A DNA stretch of 50,611 bases from Longicatena caecimuris (GCF_004341945.1 NZ_SMBP01000024.1:1-50611), one strand, 5' to 3'. Positions 30,224 to 40,147 are shown, counted from the stretch's first letter. The notes: generated by a model from the sequence alone, not told the origin. Translations and numbers: made by a program.

Positions 30224-31519
30224 ATGAAAAGTGTTTATGCATGTTTTAGTACCGATGTCATTCACGAAGGACATCTTCATATTATTCAAGAAGCACAGGC
30301 CTATGGAGAGCTCACGATAGGGGTATTAACAGATGAGGCATTGATAAAGTTTGATCGTTTTCCGACAATTACCTTTGATGAACGTTTTCAAATGATGCAA
30401 AAGTTGGATGGCGTTGCACATGTTGTTGCGCAATCCACGGTTTCATATACCGAAAACTTACAAAAGTTAAAACCGGATTATGTCATTCATGGTGATAATT
30501 GGAAGACGAACGAACAAAAAATCATACGTGATAACGTGCTTAAGGTTCTATCAACATGGGGAGGACAACTCATTGAGGTTCCTTATACACGCACGGAAAA
30601 GGTACAGCATATCGATAAAGTGATGCATGATAAGTTAGCTATGCCTGAATTTCGAAGGAAACGATTGCGTCAGCTTTTACAGCTGCGTCCTATCGTAAAA
30701 GCACTGGAAGTCCACAGTGGCATTACGGCTTTAATTGCCGAAAAAACAATTGTGCAAAACAAAGAAGAACTTGATCAGTTTGATGCCATGTGGATCAGCA
30801 GTCTGTGTGATTCTACCGCAAAAGGAAAACCTGATATCGAACTGGTGGATATGTCCAGCCGCATACGTACCATTGATGATGTGATGGATGTATCTACCAA
30901 ACCCATCATATTAGATGGCGATACTGGTGGTTTGATTGAACATTTTGTATACAACGTACGAACCTTGGAACGTCTTGGCGTTTCGGCAATTATTATTGAA
31001 GATAAAACAGGATTAAAGAAAAACTCTTTATTTGGTAATGATGTAGAACAGACACAAGACAGCATTGCCCATTTTTGTGAAAAAATCCAAGCCGGGAAAC
31101 AGGCACAGCTAAGCGAGGACTTTATGATCATCGCTCGTATCGAAAGTTTGATTCTTGAAAAAGGCATAGCGGATGCATTACAACGTGCTTATGCGTATGT
31201 CGCGGCTGGGGCAGATGGCATTATGATTCATTCAAGACAAAAAACACCGGATGAAATTTTTGCCTTTTGTGATGCCTTTCGCCAAAAAGATAAGAACACC
31301 CCGATTGTGGTAGTGCCTACTTCCTATCATAGTGTATTGGAAGAACAGCTGGCAGCGCATGGTATCAACATCGTTATCTATGCCAATCAGTTAACGCGCA
31401 GTGCGTTCCCAGCCATGCAAGAAACAGCAGCCAGCATCTTAAAACATCATCGCGCGAAGGAAGCTGATGCACAACTCATGTCGATTAAAGACATCATCAC
31501 GCTAATTGATGAAATGTAG
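30224..31519 (+). CDS. aepX: Phosphoenolpyruvate mutase with N-terminal cytidylyltransferase-like domain
   Basis: 431-aa two-domain protein. Residues 1-140 are a nucleotidylyltransferase fold with the HxGH motif at 14-17 (HEGH) and a late YTRTEK loop, similar to CTP-dependent cytidylyltransferases. Residues 150-431 are PEP mutase: WISSLCDS (190-197), LDGDTGG with Asp231 and Asp233, and the gating motif EDKTGLKKNS (259-268), which converts PEP to phosphonopyruvate. The N-terminal domain could activate a phosphonate (for example to a CMP derivative), which is inference. Last gene of the operon, ended by the terminator at 31543-31588. Confidence 0.95.
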   Translation: MKSVYACFSTDVIHEGHLHIIQEAQAYGELTIGVLTDEALIKFDRFPTITFDERFQMMQKLDGVAHVVAQSTVSYTENLQKLKPDYVIHGDNWKTNEQKIIRDNVLKVLSTWGGQLIEVPYTRTEKVQHIDKVMHDKLAMPEFRRKRLRQLLQLRPIVKALEVHSGITALIAEKTIVQNKEELDQFDAMWISSLCDSTAKGKPDIELVDMSSRIRTIDDVMDVSTKPIILDGDTGGLIEHFVYNVRTLERLGVSAIIIEDKTGLKKNSLFGNDVEQTQDSIAHFCEKIQAGKQAQLSEDFMIIARIESLILEKGIADALQRAYAYVAAGADGIMIHSRQKTPDEIFAFCDAFRQKDKNTPIVVVPTSYHSVLEEQLAAHGINIVIYANQLTRSAFPAMQETAASILKHHRAKEADAQLMSIKDIITLIDEM

Positions 31520-31542
31520 CCTCTCTGATTCATATATGAATT

Positions 31543-31588
31543 ACCGGTAGTTGACAATGGTCTGAATCCCTGTCTGCTACTGGTTTTT
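31543..31588 (+). terminator. Terminator of the phosphonate operon
   Basis: An 8-bp stem ACCGGTAG/CTACTGGT (one G-U pair) followed by TTTTTC, 23 nt past the aepX stop. Confidence 0.75.
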
Positions 31589-31662
31589 CTTTCCCTATTG
31601 GCATTTCCTATACCCCATTACAAGGAATATGCTAAAATGAACATAGAAGATGAGGTGATTAT

Positions 31663-32337
31663 ATGCGTATTCTTTTAGCCGAAGATGAAAAAGAACTAAA
31701 TCGTATCGTATGTGAACGATTACGGGAAGAACAATACAGTGTTGATGCTTGCCTAAATGGTGAAGAAGCCTTAGCATTTTTACAAGTCATGGAATATGAT
31801 GTTGTCATACTGGATATCATGATGCCCATCGTAGATGGTTTAGAGGTTTTACAAACCTTGCGAGCTAATGGCAAGCAAGTGCCGGTTTTGATGTTGACAG
31901 CAAAAGACAGCATTCAGGATAGAGTTAAAGGATTGGATGCCGGAGCAGATGATTACCTTGTAAAGCCATTTGCCTTTGATGAACTTTTGGCACGAATCCG
32001 TGTTTTATTACGCAAACCATCCAATCAGCACACCGGTTTTTATCAGGTAGATGATTTAGTCTTATATCCAAATACTCATAAAGTGTTACGTGCTGATAAG
32101 GAAATTCATCTCTCCGCAAAGGAATTCTCATTATTACGTTATATGATGCAAAATACCGGTATTGTCTTAAGCCGAGAAAAACTGGAACAGCATATCTGGA
32201 ATTATGATTACAGCGGAGAATCGAATGTCATTGATGTTTATATCCGTTATCTGCGTAAGAAAATCGATGAAGGGCATACGCATAAGCTGCTGCATACGAT
32301 TCGCGGTGTTGGCTATGTTTTGAAGGTGGACGTATGA
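31663..32337 (+). CDS. OmpR/PhoB-family response regulator
   Basis: 224-aa two-component regulator. Receiver domain with phospho-acceptor Asp51 (VVILDIMMP), Asp8 acidic pocket, Thr79 (MLTAKD) and Lys101 (VKPF); winged-helix DNA-binding domain 125-224 ending RGVGYVLKV. An extended -10 (TGCTAAAAT, 31633-31638 core) precedes it. It overlaps the kinase gene by 4 nt. The likely target is the adjacent PepSY lipoprotein gene; the stimulus is unknown. Confidence 0.95.
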   Translation: MRILLAEDEKELNRIVCERLREEQYSVDACLNGEEALAFLQVMEYDVVILDIMMPIVDGLEVLQTLRANGKQVPVLMLTAKDSIQDRVKGLDAGADDYLVKPFAFDELLARIRVLLRKPSNQHTGFYQVDDLVLYPNTHKVLRADKEIHLSAKEFSLLRYMMQNTGIVLSREKLEQHIWNYDYSGESNVIDVYIRYLRKKIDEGHTHKLLHTIRGVGYVLKVDV

Positions 32338-33710
32338 AACGATTATCTATTAAAGCCAAACTGACAGTATTGTACAGCTCATTGATGATGCTTTTGATCA
32401 TCTTTATCATAGGGCTATTCTTCACATACAGCTCCCAAGAGATTCTTTCCCATACCAAAGCAACTTTAGAAGAACATGTATCATCTAGTTTTGATAACAT
32501 CGACTATAAGCATGACAGCTATCATTTTGATAATGATATATTAGAATTAGAAGATGGTGTCTATCTTTCTGTATATGATGCAAAAACGCAGGAATTGGTG
32601 TATGGGCGAGTTCCTTATGGCTTTGCGTATGATCTTCCTTTTGCGGATGGACAGGTGCGCAAGATTAAAAGCAATCAGACTAAGTTTTATGTGTTAGATA
32701 TGCAGTATCAGGTAAAAAAGAGTGCCCCTTCTTTGATGGTGCGCGGTATCATATCCATCAGTGATGCACAGGAAAACGTTTATGCTACCCTGCGTTTGAG
32801 CTTACTGTTACTGCCTTTGTTTGTACTCGTCAGCTCAATTGCCGGTTATTTTCTTGCGAAAAAAGCATTGTCACCGGTTGCGACCATTACCCAAAGAGTC
32901 CAGACCATTTTAAAAGGACAAAATCTGACGAAACGCGTGGCTTTAGGAAAAGGAAAAGATGAAATCTATGAGATGGCTGAAACCTTTGATAAACTGTTAG
33001 CGCAGATGGAAGACAGTTTACAACGAGAACAGCAATTTACCAGTGATGTTTCACATGAATTAAGAACACCATTAACAACTATCCTAATGCAATGTGAACA
33101 GCTGTTACATGAGAAACAGAAGGATGAAGCATCCGCCAAAGAGTTAAAAGTCATCCAACAAAAAGCCATTGCCATGCGTAATATCATCTCCCAGTTGTTA
33201 TTGTTGTCGAGAGCCGATATGGGTAATGCCCAGTTGACGATGGAACCACTGAACTTTAGTGAATTAAGTGCTTATGCCATTGAAGAAATACAGCTACAGG
33301 CAGAAAAGAAACAGATACAGGTAACAAGTGACATACAGAACAACATCATGGTCTATGGTGATCAGACATTGTTAATTCGTTTCTGGATGAACGTGTTACA
33401 TAATGCAATTCAATATGGTAAGGAGCAAGGACATCTTTTCCTACAGGTAAAACTTATGGAAGATCATGTGCAGATTATTGTGGATGATGATGGAATCGGC
33501 ATAACAGAAGAACAGCTTCCTTATATATGGAATCGGTTCTATCGCTGTGACAGTGCCAGAAACAACAGCACTAGCAGTGGCTTAGGATTATCTATGGTAA
33601 AATGGATTATTGAAGCGCATGGTGGTTTATGTGATGTGAAGAGCTGCTATGGAAAAGGTACAACCTTCATTTTCACTTTACCCGTTTTAAAAAAAGATGA
33701 AAAGCTTTAA
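32334..33710 (+). CDS. Sensor histidine kinase
   Basis: 458-aa membrane kinase. Spans at about 11-31 and 155-176 flank an extracytoplasmic sensor of about 120 residues; HAMP about 177-230; HisKA with His241 in DVSHELRTPL; HATPase with the N box NVLHNAIQYG, G1 DDGIGI and G2 GLGLSMVKW. Intact and paired with the overlapping response regulator gene. The sensor domain is rich in Asp, His and Tyr and has no family I can name. Confidence 0.94.
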   Translation: MKRLSIKAKLTVLYSSLMMLLIIFIIGLFFTYSSQEILSHTKATLEEHVSSSFDNIDYKHDSYHFDNDILELEDGVYLSVYDAKTQELVYGRVPYGFAYDLPFADGQVRKIKSNQTKFYVLDMQYQVKKSAPSLMVRGIISISDAQENVYATLRLSLLLLPLFVLVSSIAGYFLAKKALSPVATITQRVQTILKGQNLTKRVALGKGKDEIYEMAETFDKLLAQMEDSLQREQQFTSDVSHELRTPLTTILMQCEQLLHEKQKDEASAKELKVIQQKAIAMRNIISQLLLLSRADMGNAQLTMEPLNFSELSAYAIEEIQLQAEKKQIQVTSDIQNNIMVYGDQTLLIRFWMNVLHNAIQYGKEQGHLFLQVKLMEDHVQIIVDDDGIGITEEQLPYIWNRFYRCDSARNNSTSSGLGLSMVKWIIEAHGGLCDVKSCYGKGTTFIFTLPVLKKDEKL

Positions 33711-33776
33711 TCTTCCTTTAATCTTTCCATGGTACTGTGTATGTGTAAAGAAGGAATCGCATAGGAGGAAACGATT

Positions 33777-34661
33777 ATGAAAAAACAATTATATCTGACA
33801 ACTCTTCTCAGTGCCATTATCTTAGCTGGCTGTGGCAGTGCCGTAACTCCATCCTCAGCCGCAAGTGACATTGGGGAAGCAAAGGCAAAAGCGATTGCGC
33901 TGGAACATGCAAAGGTAAAAGAGGCAGAGCTTACCAAAATTCATGTGGAAAAAGAAACAAAGAAGGGCAAAGCGGTATATGATATTGAATTTGAAACAAA
34001 AACAAAGGAATATGATTATACGATTACGCAAGAAAAAGGAGAAATTCTATCTTCATCCATTTCCAACAACATGAAAGACGACGATAAGAAAAAGACGACG
34101 GAAGATAATAAAACAGCAGACAAGAATACACAGAATTCACAAAACAATGTTCAAACAAAGGCAACCGAGTCTACTGATAACCATGCATCCTCACAGCCAA
34201 ATACATCGGATTCCACAAAAGAAATCAGTGCGGAAAAAGCGAAAGCAATTGCTTTGGCGCATGCCAAGGTCACTGAAAACAACACGCAATTGTTGAAAGT
34301 AAAAAAAGAACGTGAAGATGGCATTAAGGTGTATTCCGTTGAATTCTACGTTGGTAATACCGAATATGACTATGACATTGCCCGCAGTAACGGAAAGATT
34401 ATCCAGTATGATATTGATGTGGAAGAAAAGAAACACCATACACCATCTACTTCTATTATCTCATTAGCGAAAGCTCGCTCTATCGCATTGCAGAAAGTGC
34501 CTGGCGCAACCAGTAAAAACATTCACTTATCCTTAGATGATGAAGATGGCAAACAGGTATATGAAGGAGAAATCAAGTATAAACAAATAGAATATGATTT
34601 TGAAATTGATGCGAAAACCGGAACTTTCTTAAAATGGACCAGTGAAAGAGATGATGATTAA
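33777..34661 (+). CDS. PepSY-domain lipoprotein
   Basis: 294-aa secreted lipoprotein: signal peptide with lipobox LAGC (Cys19), then three PepSY repeats (about 35-90, 145-205, 220-290; each begins with (A/S)KAKAIALxHAKV-like and ends with a YDY(T/D)I strand and a Gly-Lys turn). A low-complexity Lys/Asp/Asn/Thr linker (93-145) separates the first two. PepSY domains are thought to inhibit or modulate extracellular proteases. It lies 66 nt after the kinase with its own AGGAGG, so it is likely part of the two-component regulon. Confidence 0.92.
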   Translation: MKKQLYLTTLLSAIILAGCGSAVTPSSAASDIGEAKAKAIALEHAKVKEAELTKIHVEKETKKGKAVYDIEFETKTKEYDYTITQEKGEILSSSISNNMKDDDKKKTTEDNKTADKNTQNSQNNVQTKATESTDNHASSQPNTSDSTKEISAEKAKAIALAHAKVTENNTQLLKVKKEREDGIKVYSVEFYVGNTEYDYDIARSNGKIIQYDIDVEEKKHHTPSTSIISLAKARSIALQKVPGATSKNIHLSLDDEDGKQVYEGEIKYKQIEYDFEIDAKTGTFLKWTSERDDD

Positions 34662-34730
34662 ACTCATATAACATAAAAAAGCTGCCTAAGACGGCTCAAT
34701 AATACAGTATGATCAAAATTATTTTCAGGA

Positions 34731-34766
34731 AACGGCGTAACTTACAGGTTATGCCGTTTTCATTTT
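34731..34766 (+). terminator. Terminator of the two-component/PepSY unit
   Basis: An 11-bp stem AACGGCGTAAC/GTTATGCCGTT (one G-U pair) followed by TTTCATTTT. It is 70 nt beyond the PepSY stop. Confidence 0.75.
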
Positions 34767-35029
34767 GCACTCGTTAGTAAAGAGGTGGGAAGTCTTCCCA
34801 CAGTTATTCCTGCTTATGCTCATCATTAAAAAGAGCATTTAGAAATCTGTTGTCAGATAGTTCTCGATTTTAAATACGATGGTAATTGTAAAATGCCAAA
34901 ATAGATAAAGAAAATTTGCACCAAAATTTTTATTCATCTACACTATATATAAGTTTACAAAAGAGCGCATCAAAAGCGAGGAATAATAAGTAATGAGAAG
35001 CTATGATTATATAGAAGGAGGCACACAAA
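34767..35029. other. Intergenic region ahead of the AraC gene
   Basis: No gene. A 7-bp hairpin GTGGGAA/TTCCCAC lies at 34784-34800 without a T run. The stretch from 34860 is AT-rich with a TTGCAC near 34917 and TATATATAAG near 34945, but the spacing is too wide to call a promoter with confidence. Confidence 0.35.
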
Positions 35030-35887
35030 ATGGAATGGTTGAGAAAGCTAAGCGCAGCCATAGATTATATAGAAAACCATTTAGACGGTGATATATCCTA
35101 TGACGAAGCTGCAAAAATCGCCTGTTGTTCAACCTTTTACTTTCAACGGGTTTTCTCTTATGTGGCAGGTGTTTCACTGTCTGAATATATTCGGCGCAGA
35201 AAAATGACACAGGCAGCGTTTGATTTACAACGGACAGGCGCGAAAGTAATTGATATTGCCTTAAAATATGGATACGCTTCTCCGACTTCATTTAATAGGG
35301 CATTTCAGAGCGTCCATAATATCACACCCGCAGCTGCGCGCAGCATAGGAAATACATTCAATGCTTATCCAGCAATTCGCTTTTCCGTTCAAGTTTCAGG
35401 AGAAACTGCTATGTCCTATCATATTACACAAAAACAAGCCATGCGTATGGTAGGTGTTCGTATTGCGTTAAGTGAGGACATGGAGGAAAATCAAAGAATA
35501 ATTCCAAAATTTTGGAAGTCTGCTTTAAAGAGCAGTTTATTTTCCGAAATATGTGATTTATCAAATCAATCTCCCGAAGGAATATTAGGCGTTAGTGTTT
35601 ATGAAAATCCCAAAAAGATATTTTATTATATTGCAGCAGCCACGAAAGAACCTGTCCCATCCGGTATGTTTGCATTTGAAATTCCGGCTGCTGTATGGGC
35701 TGTCTTTGAGAACAAAGGAGATTTTAAAGAAAATGTGCAGGACATTTTTCGAAGATTTTATACAGAATGGCTGCCGTTTTCAGGATATGCATATGCTGGA
35801 CTTCCAGACATAGAAGTATATCCTATTACCAAAGAAACACCGTCAAGAGGTCATTCTGAAGTGTGGATTGCCATAAAAAAAGATTAG
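35030..35887 (+). CDS. AraC-family regulator with GyrI-like effector domain
   Basis: 285-aa transcription regulator. Two helix-turn-helix units occupy residues 1-105 (DISYDEAAKIACCSTFYFQRVF and AKVIDIALKYGYASPTSFNRAFQ), followed by a GyrI-like small-molecule-binding domain (about 130-285). Such regulators respond to hydrophobic or drug-like ligands and usually control a neighbour. AGGAGG is 9 nt from the ATG. The next gene starts 11 nt downstream, so the pair is probably one unit. Confidence 0.92.
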   Translation: MEWLRKLSAAIDYIENHLDGDISYDEAAKIACCSTFYFQRVFSYVAGVSLSEYIRRRKMTQAAFDLQRTGAKVIDIALKYGYASPTSFNRAFQSVHNITPAAARSIGNTFNAYPAIRFSVQVSGETAMSYHITQKQAMRMVGVRIALSEDMEENQRIIPKFWKSALKSSLFSEICDLSNQSPEGILGVSVYENPKKIFYYIAAATKEPVPSGMFAFEIPAAVWAVFENKGDFKENVQDIFRRFYTEWLPFSGYAYAGLPDIEVYPITKETPSRGHSEVWIAIKKD

Positions 35888-35898
35888 GAGGATGAAAT

Positions 35899-36942
35899 AT
35901 GTATCATTTACGATTGAAAGGCGACCATTATCAAATGGGCGTTAAAAGAGGAAAAATTTTTCAAAAAAGCAATATCACATTTCCTCTGCATCTTGATGAT
36001 TTTCAACTTGAGCATGGAAGAAAAAGCGAACGGATATTGAAAGAGTATTTTCCTGAAGTATGTGAAGAAATAAAGGGCGTCAGTGATACCATCGGGGTAA
36101 GTTATCTACCCTTTGTATCATGGATGTTATGCATGGGCTGCTGTATGTATAACCTGGAAGATAATATCCCCGTAGAAATCAGGGGGTGTACAGCCTTTGC
36201 CTATTCCAAAAACAACAACATAATCTATGGAAGAAATAATGATTTACCACCATATTTGAAAAAAGGGAGTAAAAGTGAAATCTATTCCCCGTTAAATGGG
36301 AATAGATTTAATATAACAACTTCTTCTTTCATTAACGGAGAAGAAGGGGTGAATGAACATGGATTGGCCGTAGCAATGACTTTTGTTATGACTAGTCTGA
36401 AAAACATACAAGCGGGTTTTAATTCCTGTTTTGTCGTAAGGTACTTGCTTGAAAAAGCGAATAGCACAGAAAATGCACTGTTTCTGCTGATGAAACTGCC
36501 GATAGCATCTAACTGTAATATTCTTATCGCAGACAAGAGTGGAGAAATGCTTGTTGTCGAATGTACACCGTATGAAAAAAGAATCCGTGAAGCGGTAAGC
36601 ATCGATGATGCTAAAATTGTGTGTACTGTTAATAGCTTTACATCTGATGAAATGAAGCAACACGACGCAGCTAAGGGAAACGATTATCAATCTGCAAAAC
36701 GCTATCGTACGGTTATGGAAAATTTCAGCACCCACATAAAAGGAAATCTGATAGAAGCGACTCAACAGCTTTTAAGAGGCAATTTCGGGTTCATGTGTCA
36801 ATATGATGAACCAGATTTTGAAACTGTCTGGAGTTCCATCTTTGATTTGAAAAAGCTGATGATATATCGGGCAGAGGGTGATCCACGAAAAAAGAAATTT
36901 ATCGTAGATAGCAGATTGCATAACATTGTGCAAAAAAAATAG
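35899..36942 (+). CDS. C45-family autoproteolytic acyltransferase/hydrolase
   Basis: 347-aa N-terminal-nucleophile hydrolase resembling isopenicillin-N acyltransferase. Family members self-cleave at a Gly-Cys bond to free the nucleophile: here Gly96-Cys97 in EIRGCTAFAYS, followed by the typical GRNNDLP strand at 111-117 and NEHGLAVAMTF near 153-163. No signal peptide is visible. The substrate may be an acyl amide; linkage to a ligand-responsive AraC regulator fits degradation or modification of a small amide. Substrate unproven. Confidence 0.85.
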   Translation: MYHLRLKGDHYQMGVKRGKIFQKSNITFPLHLDDFQLEHGRKSERILKEYFPEVCEEIKGVSDTIGVSYLPFVSWMLCMGCCMYNLEDNIPVEIRGCTAFAYSKNNNIIYGRNNDLPPYLKKGSKSEIYSPLNGNRFNITTSSFINGEEGVNEHGLAVAMTFVMTSLKNIQAGFNSCFVVRYLLEKANSTENALFLLMKLPIASNCNILIADKSGEMLVVECTPYEKRIREAVSIDDAKIVCTVNSFTSDEMKQHDAAKGNDYQSAKRYRTVMENFSTHIKGNLIEATQQLLRGNFGFMCQYDEPDFETVWSSIFDLKKLMIYRAEGDPRKKKFIVDSRLHNIVQKK

Positions 36943-36952
36943 GGATTTAGAT

Positions 36953-37051
36953 ATGTATCATTGGATCCTGTGTCCTATCTGTAATCACGCAATAAGGCCA
37001 GAAAGGACAAAATTCGGTTTTTCTCTTTTGGAAGAGGTTTTATTATGTTAA
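36953..37051 (+). pseudogene. Cys-rich KTR-like protein, decayed fragment
   Basis: A 32-codon frame starting MYHWILCPICNHAIRPERTK resembles the N-terminus of the cysteine-rich KTR proteins often carried by Firmicute mobile elements (pattern W-x-L-C-P-I-C), but it ends early and lacks the second CPKC pair. I read it as a remnant. It is short, so coincidence cannot be excluded. Confidence 0.35.
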
Positions 37052-37395
37052 TTACCATCATGCAAACGTTATGGAATTCATAAAAAAGCTGAATCCATAT
37101 GACGGAATTTTACCCATGCTTATCCATACATTATACATACTTATATAAATCACATTATTCAAACGCCTATGTAGTTTTATGCCGCATGGGCGTTTGTTGT
37201 AAACGTTCCTATTGGAAACAGACAAAAAAAGACGGGCAAAAAGCAATTGCTTCTTACTCGTCTTTCTTCACATCCTATACAACAGCTACTCGCTTTCTGT
37301 TTGTTGGTTGATATTGTTTTATGAGTAGCTACCTATTAAAACAATATCTTTTATGTTAGAGCTTTGACGTATCTGTAAAGCCTTTTATTTGGATG
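37052..37395. other. Intergenic region with terminator-like hairpin
   Basis: No gene. A 12-bp perfect inverted repeat GATATTGTTTTA/TAAAACAATATC (37310-37321, 37337-37348) is followed by TTTTATG on the plus strand and could end transcription from the accessory pair. A second pair AAACGCC/GGCGTTT lies at 37161-37195. Confidence 0.5.
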
Positions 37396-37866
37396 CTATT
37401 CACCTTGTGAACATTTCGCCGCATCAATTGCCAATACAATCATCAGGCAGAGTAATGCGTCCTTTTCATGTACGATATCCATTGTATATGTATCAGAAAG
37501 TTGAAACAGCTCTTTATGAACATCCATAATATGCCCACTCTGGCTGACAACAGCATAATCCCATTCCATGACGTTTCCATCTACTTCCCAATCATTACAG
37601 GTTAAATGAAATTTAGGCCGTAAAAAGGTTAATTCTTTTTGGATAGTACCAACTTCTTCGCCGTCGATATACATAGTAAATTTAGGCAGAAAGCTAAATG
37701 CTTTTTCTTTGATTTCGCCTAGCATATTACCATCTCTGTCATAAATTTGTAGGCGATGTCCAAGTGACATAACCCCCTTCACATGATAGCGTGGCTGTTG
37801 TTCTTCATCATAAATATCATAGCTATCAAACCAGCTGAAGATCCGTTGTTTAAATAATAGTTTCAT
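37396..37866 (-). CDS. LURP-one-related family protein (YxjI-like)
   Basis: 156-aa protein of the LURP-one-related/Tubby-like beta-barrel family (Bacillus YxjI). It starts MKLLFKQRIFSWFDSYDIYDE and has the repeated strand pattern (YHVKGVMSLGHRLQIYDRDG, then LGEIKEKAFSFLPKF) typical of the fold. Function is not established; a membrane-lipid or scramblase-like role has been proposed for relatives. Monocistronic, near mnmG but not linked to it. Confidence 0.8.
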   Translation of the reverse strand: MKLLFKQRIFSWFDSYDIYDEEQQPRYHVKGVMSLGHRLQIYDRDGNMLGEIKEKAFSFLPKFTMYIDGEEVGTIQKELTFLRPKFHLTCNDWEVDGNVMEWDYAVVSQSGHIMDVHKELFQLSDTYTMDIVHEKDALLCLMIVLAIDAAKCSQGE

Positions 37867-37934
37867 TTTTTACCTCTTTATACATTATCTTTTTTTATGC
37901 TAAGCACCTTTTATCTTGTAGATAAATAAACATA

Positions 37935-39809
37935 TCATGATTCATTTTTATGATCTTCACGCTTTAATTGTTCAAGATAAACAGCTAAAACGGCAATATC
38001 TGCCGGATTGACACCGGAGATACGAGAAGCCTGCCCCATTGTCATTGGCTGCACTTCATTTAATTTTTGTCGCGCTTCTAATGATAAATGCTGAATCTGC
38101 TGATAATCTATATGTTCCGGCAAACGGACGGCATCCATTTGTCGCAAATGAGCTGCGTCACGTTTCGCTTTTTGAATATAACCTTCATATTTTATTTCTA
38201 TTTCTACTTGCTGCGCAATGGCTGGCGCAAAGGTTTTTTCTAAATAAGGTGCTAAACCTTCCATTGTCACTTTCGGACGTTTTAATAAGGTTTTTGCGCT
38301 AATGCCTTCCTTTAAAGGCTCATAGCCCAATTCCTGCATATACGTATTTACAGTAGATTTCGGTGTAAAGCGAACGGTATCTAAATATTCCAGACAGTCA
38401 ATGATCTGTTGTTCTTTTCCTTTAAAGTTTTCATAACGTGCATCTGAAATCAAGCCTATTGTATGACCATAAGGTGTTAAACGTAAATCTGCATTATCAT
38501 GACGCAGCAACAAACGATATTCTGCTCTCGATGTTAATAGACGATAAGGTTCTTTTGTCCCTTTGGTAACCAAATCATCAATCATTACCCCAATATATGC
38601 CTCATCACGACGCAAGATAAAAGGTTCTTTGCCATCCAGTTTTAAGACTGCATTTATGCCTGCTAGTAACCCTTGGGCAGCTGCTTCTTCATAGCCGCTG
38701 GTTCCATTGATTTGTCCTGCAGTATACAAATTAGCAATCCGCTTGTTTTCTAAGGTTGGTTTACACTGTAAAGGATCGATTGCATCATATTCAATCGCAT
38801 ACGCATATTTTTTAATGACACAATTTTCCAATCCTGGTAAGCTATGCAGCATAGCTTCCTGTACATCATGTGGCATAGAGGTTGAAAAGCCTTGTACATA
38901 GGTAGTATCCAAGGATTCACTTTCTGGCTCAAGGAATATCTGATGTCGTTGTTTATCCGCAAAGCGCACCAATTTATCTTCAATGCTTGGACAATAGCGA
39001 GGTCCTACTCCCTTTACCAAACCGGAATACATGGCAGAACGTTCTAGATTTTCATTAATGATACGATGGGTTTCAGGGGAGGTATAGGTTAAATAACATA
39101 ATGCCTGTTCTTTAAAAGGTCTAATGTTTGTTGTTTCATGAGAGAAACAAAGAAAGGCATCCGTACCAGGTTGTACTTCTGTTTTAGAAAAATCAATAGA
39201 GCTTGTTAAAACACGTGCCGGTGTACCTGTCTTTAAACGGAAAGTACGAATACCTAAATCACGCAGGCTTTGAGATAAGTTATTCGTTGTTGGTTCTCCA
39301 TCCGGTCCACTTGGTGTAGAGGTATGACCAACCAGTATATTGCTTGACATGAATGTACCGGTCGTCATGATCAATGCCTTACATTCTTCCATATGTCCAT
39401 CAGCCTGCAAAACGCCTTTTACGACACCATCTTCTGCAATGACTTTTTCAACGCACATTTCTCTTACTTCCAGATGTTCCTGCGCTAACAGTACTTTCTG
39501 CATATAGGCCTTATAAGCCAATTTATCCGATTGTACACGTAAACACTGCACACCTGGGCCTTTTGTGGTATTTAGCATCTTAAACTGCAACGCTGTTGCA
39601 TCTGCCGCTTTGCCCATTTCACCGCCAAGCGCATCAATTTCTCTTACAACAATTCCTTTTGCAGGTCCTCCAACACTTGGATTGCATGGCATAGATGCAA
39701 TCATATCTATGTGCATGGAGTATAAGATTGTTTCTTTCTGTAAACGAGCACAAGCTAATGCGGCCTCAACACCCGCATGACCTCCGCCGATAACGATAAC
39801 ATCTGCCAT
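37935..39809 (-). CDS. mnmG: tRNA uridine-5-carboxymethylaminomethyl modification enzyme
   Basis: 624-aa FAD enzyme that, with MnmE, installs carboxymethylaminomethyl groups at U34 of tRNAs. N-terminal Rossmann motif [14 protein letters not shown] (6-19), the [14 protein letters not shown] segment near 41-54, and the C-terminal [21 protein letters not shown]. The ATG at 39809 has AGGAGG 7 nt away; the frame is open 12 codons further without a ribosome site. It follows the zinc-ribbon membrane gene by 11 nt. mnmE is not in the window. Confidence 0.97.
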   Translation of the reverse strand: MADVIVIGGGHAGVEAALACARLQKETILYSMHIDMIASMPCNPSVGGPAKGIVVREIDALGGEMGKAADATALQFKMLNTTKGPGVQCLRVQSDKLAYKAYMQKVLLAQEHLEVREMCVEKVIAEDGVVKGVLQADGHMEECKALIMTTGTFMSSNILVGHTSTPSGPDGEPTTNNLSQSLRDLGIRTFRLKTGTPARVLTSSIDFSKTEVQPGTDAFLCFSHETTNIRPFKEQALCYLTYTSPETHRIINENLERSAMYSGLVKGVGPRYCPSIEDKLVRFADKQRHQIFLEPESESLDTTYVQGFSTSMPHDVQEAMLHSLPGLENCVIKKYAYAIEYDAIDPLQCKPTLENKRIANLYTAGQINGTSGYEEAAAQGLLAGINAVLKLDGKEPFILRRDEAYIGVMIDDLVTKGTKEPYRLLTSRAEYRLLLRHDNADLRLTPYGHTIGLISDARYENFKGKEQQIIDCLEYLDTVRFTPKSTVNTYMQELGYEPLKEGISAKTLLKRPKVTMEGLAPYLEKTFAPAIAQQVEIEIKYEGYIQKAKRDAAHLRQMDAVRLPEHIDYQQIQHLSLEARQKLNEVQPMTMGQASRISGVNPADIAVLAVYLEQLKREDHKNES

Positions 39810-39820
39810 CCTGTTTCCTC

Positions 39821-40147
39821 CTAATTCTTTCGACAATATCCGCATTTAGGGCAAATGCCACTTGCCCCGATCTTAGCCCCACATGAAGGACATAATACCT
39901 CTTTACTACGAATATCTTTATCTAGTTCATATATAAATTCTTTCTGAATACGTTTCCTACGCAAATTCATTTTTAATACCATACCTGCTAATAAAAGATT
40001 CAATAAGGACATCACCAGCAAGATACTTCTTGACACGATTTGATTTGTCAGAAAAGCTGCCAGCAAAATAATCAAGGTACTTATACATAAGAATCCAAAA
40101 CTTATCCAGCGCTCTTTTCCATACAAATATGTTTTCTGATGGTACAT
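39821..40147 (-). CDS. Small membrane protein with C-terminal zinc ribbon
   Basis: 108-aa protein: two membrane spans (about 15-33 and 40-58), a basic cytosolic linker, and a C-terminal zinc ribbon CPSCG...CPKCGYC. The ATG at 40147 lies 7 nt after GAAGGAAGG. It probably shares a transcript with mnmG. No named family recognised; possibly a membrane-tethered adaptor, but that is a guess. A TTCAAT-17-TAATAT promoter may lie about 40 nt upstream. Confidence 0.7.
   Translation of the reverse strand: MYHQKTYLYGKERWISFGFLCISTLIILLAAFLTNQIVSRSILLVMSLLNLLLAGMVLKMNLRRKRIQKEFIYELDKDIRSKEVLCPSCGAKIGASGICPKCGYCRKN

Noticed and set aside
31551-31556. TTGACA inside the aepX terminator as a promoter for the response regulator gene
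   Set aside because: No -10 lies at suitable spacing and the motif is within the hairpin loop; the extended -10 at 31633 is better placed.
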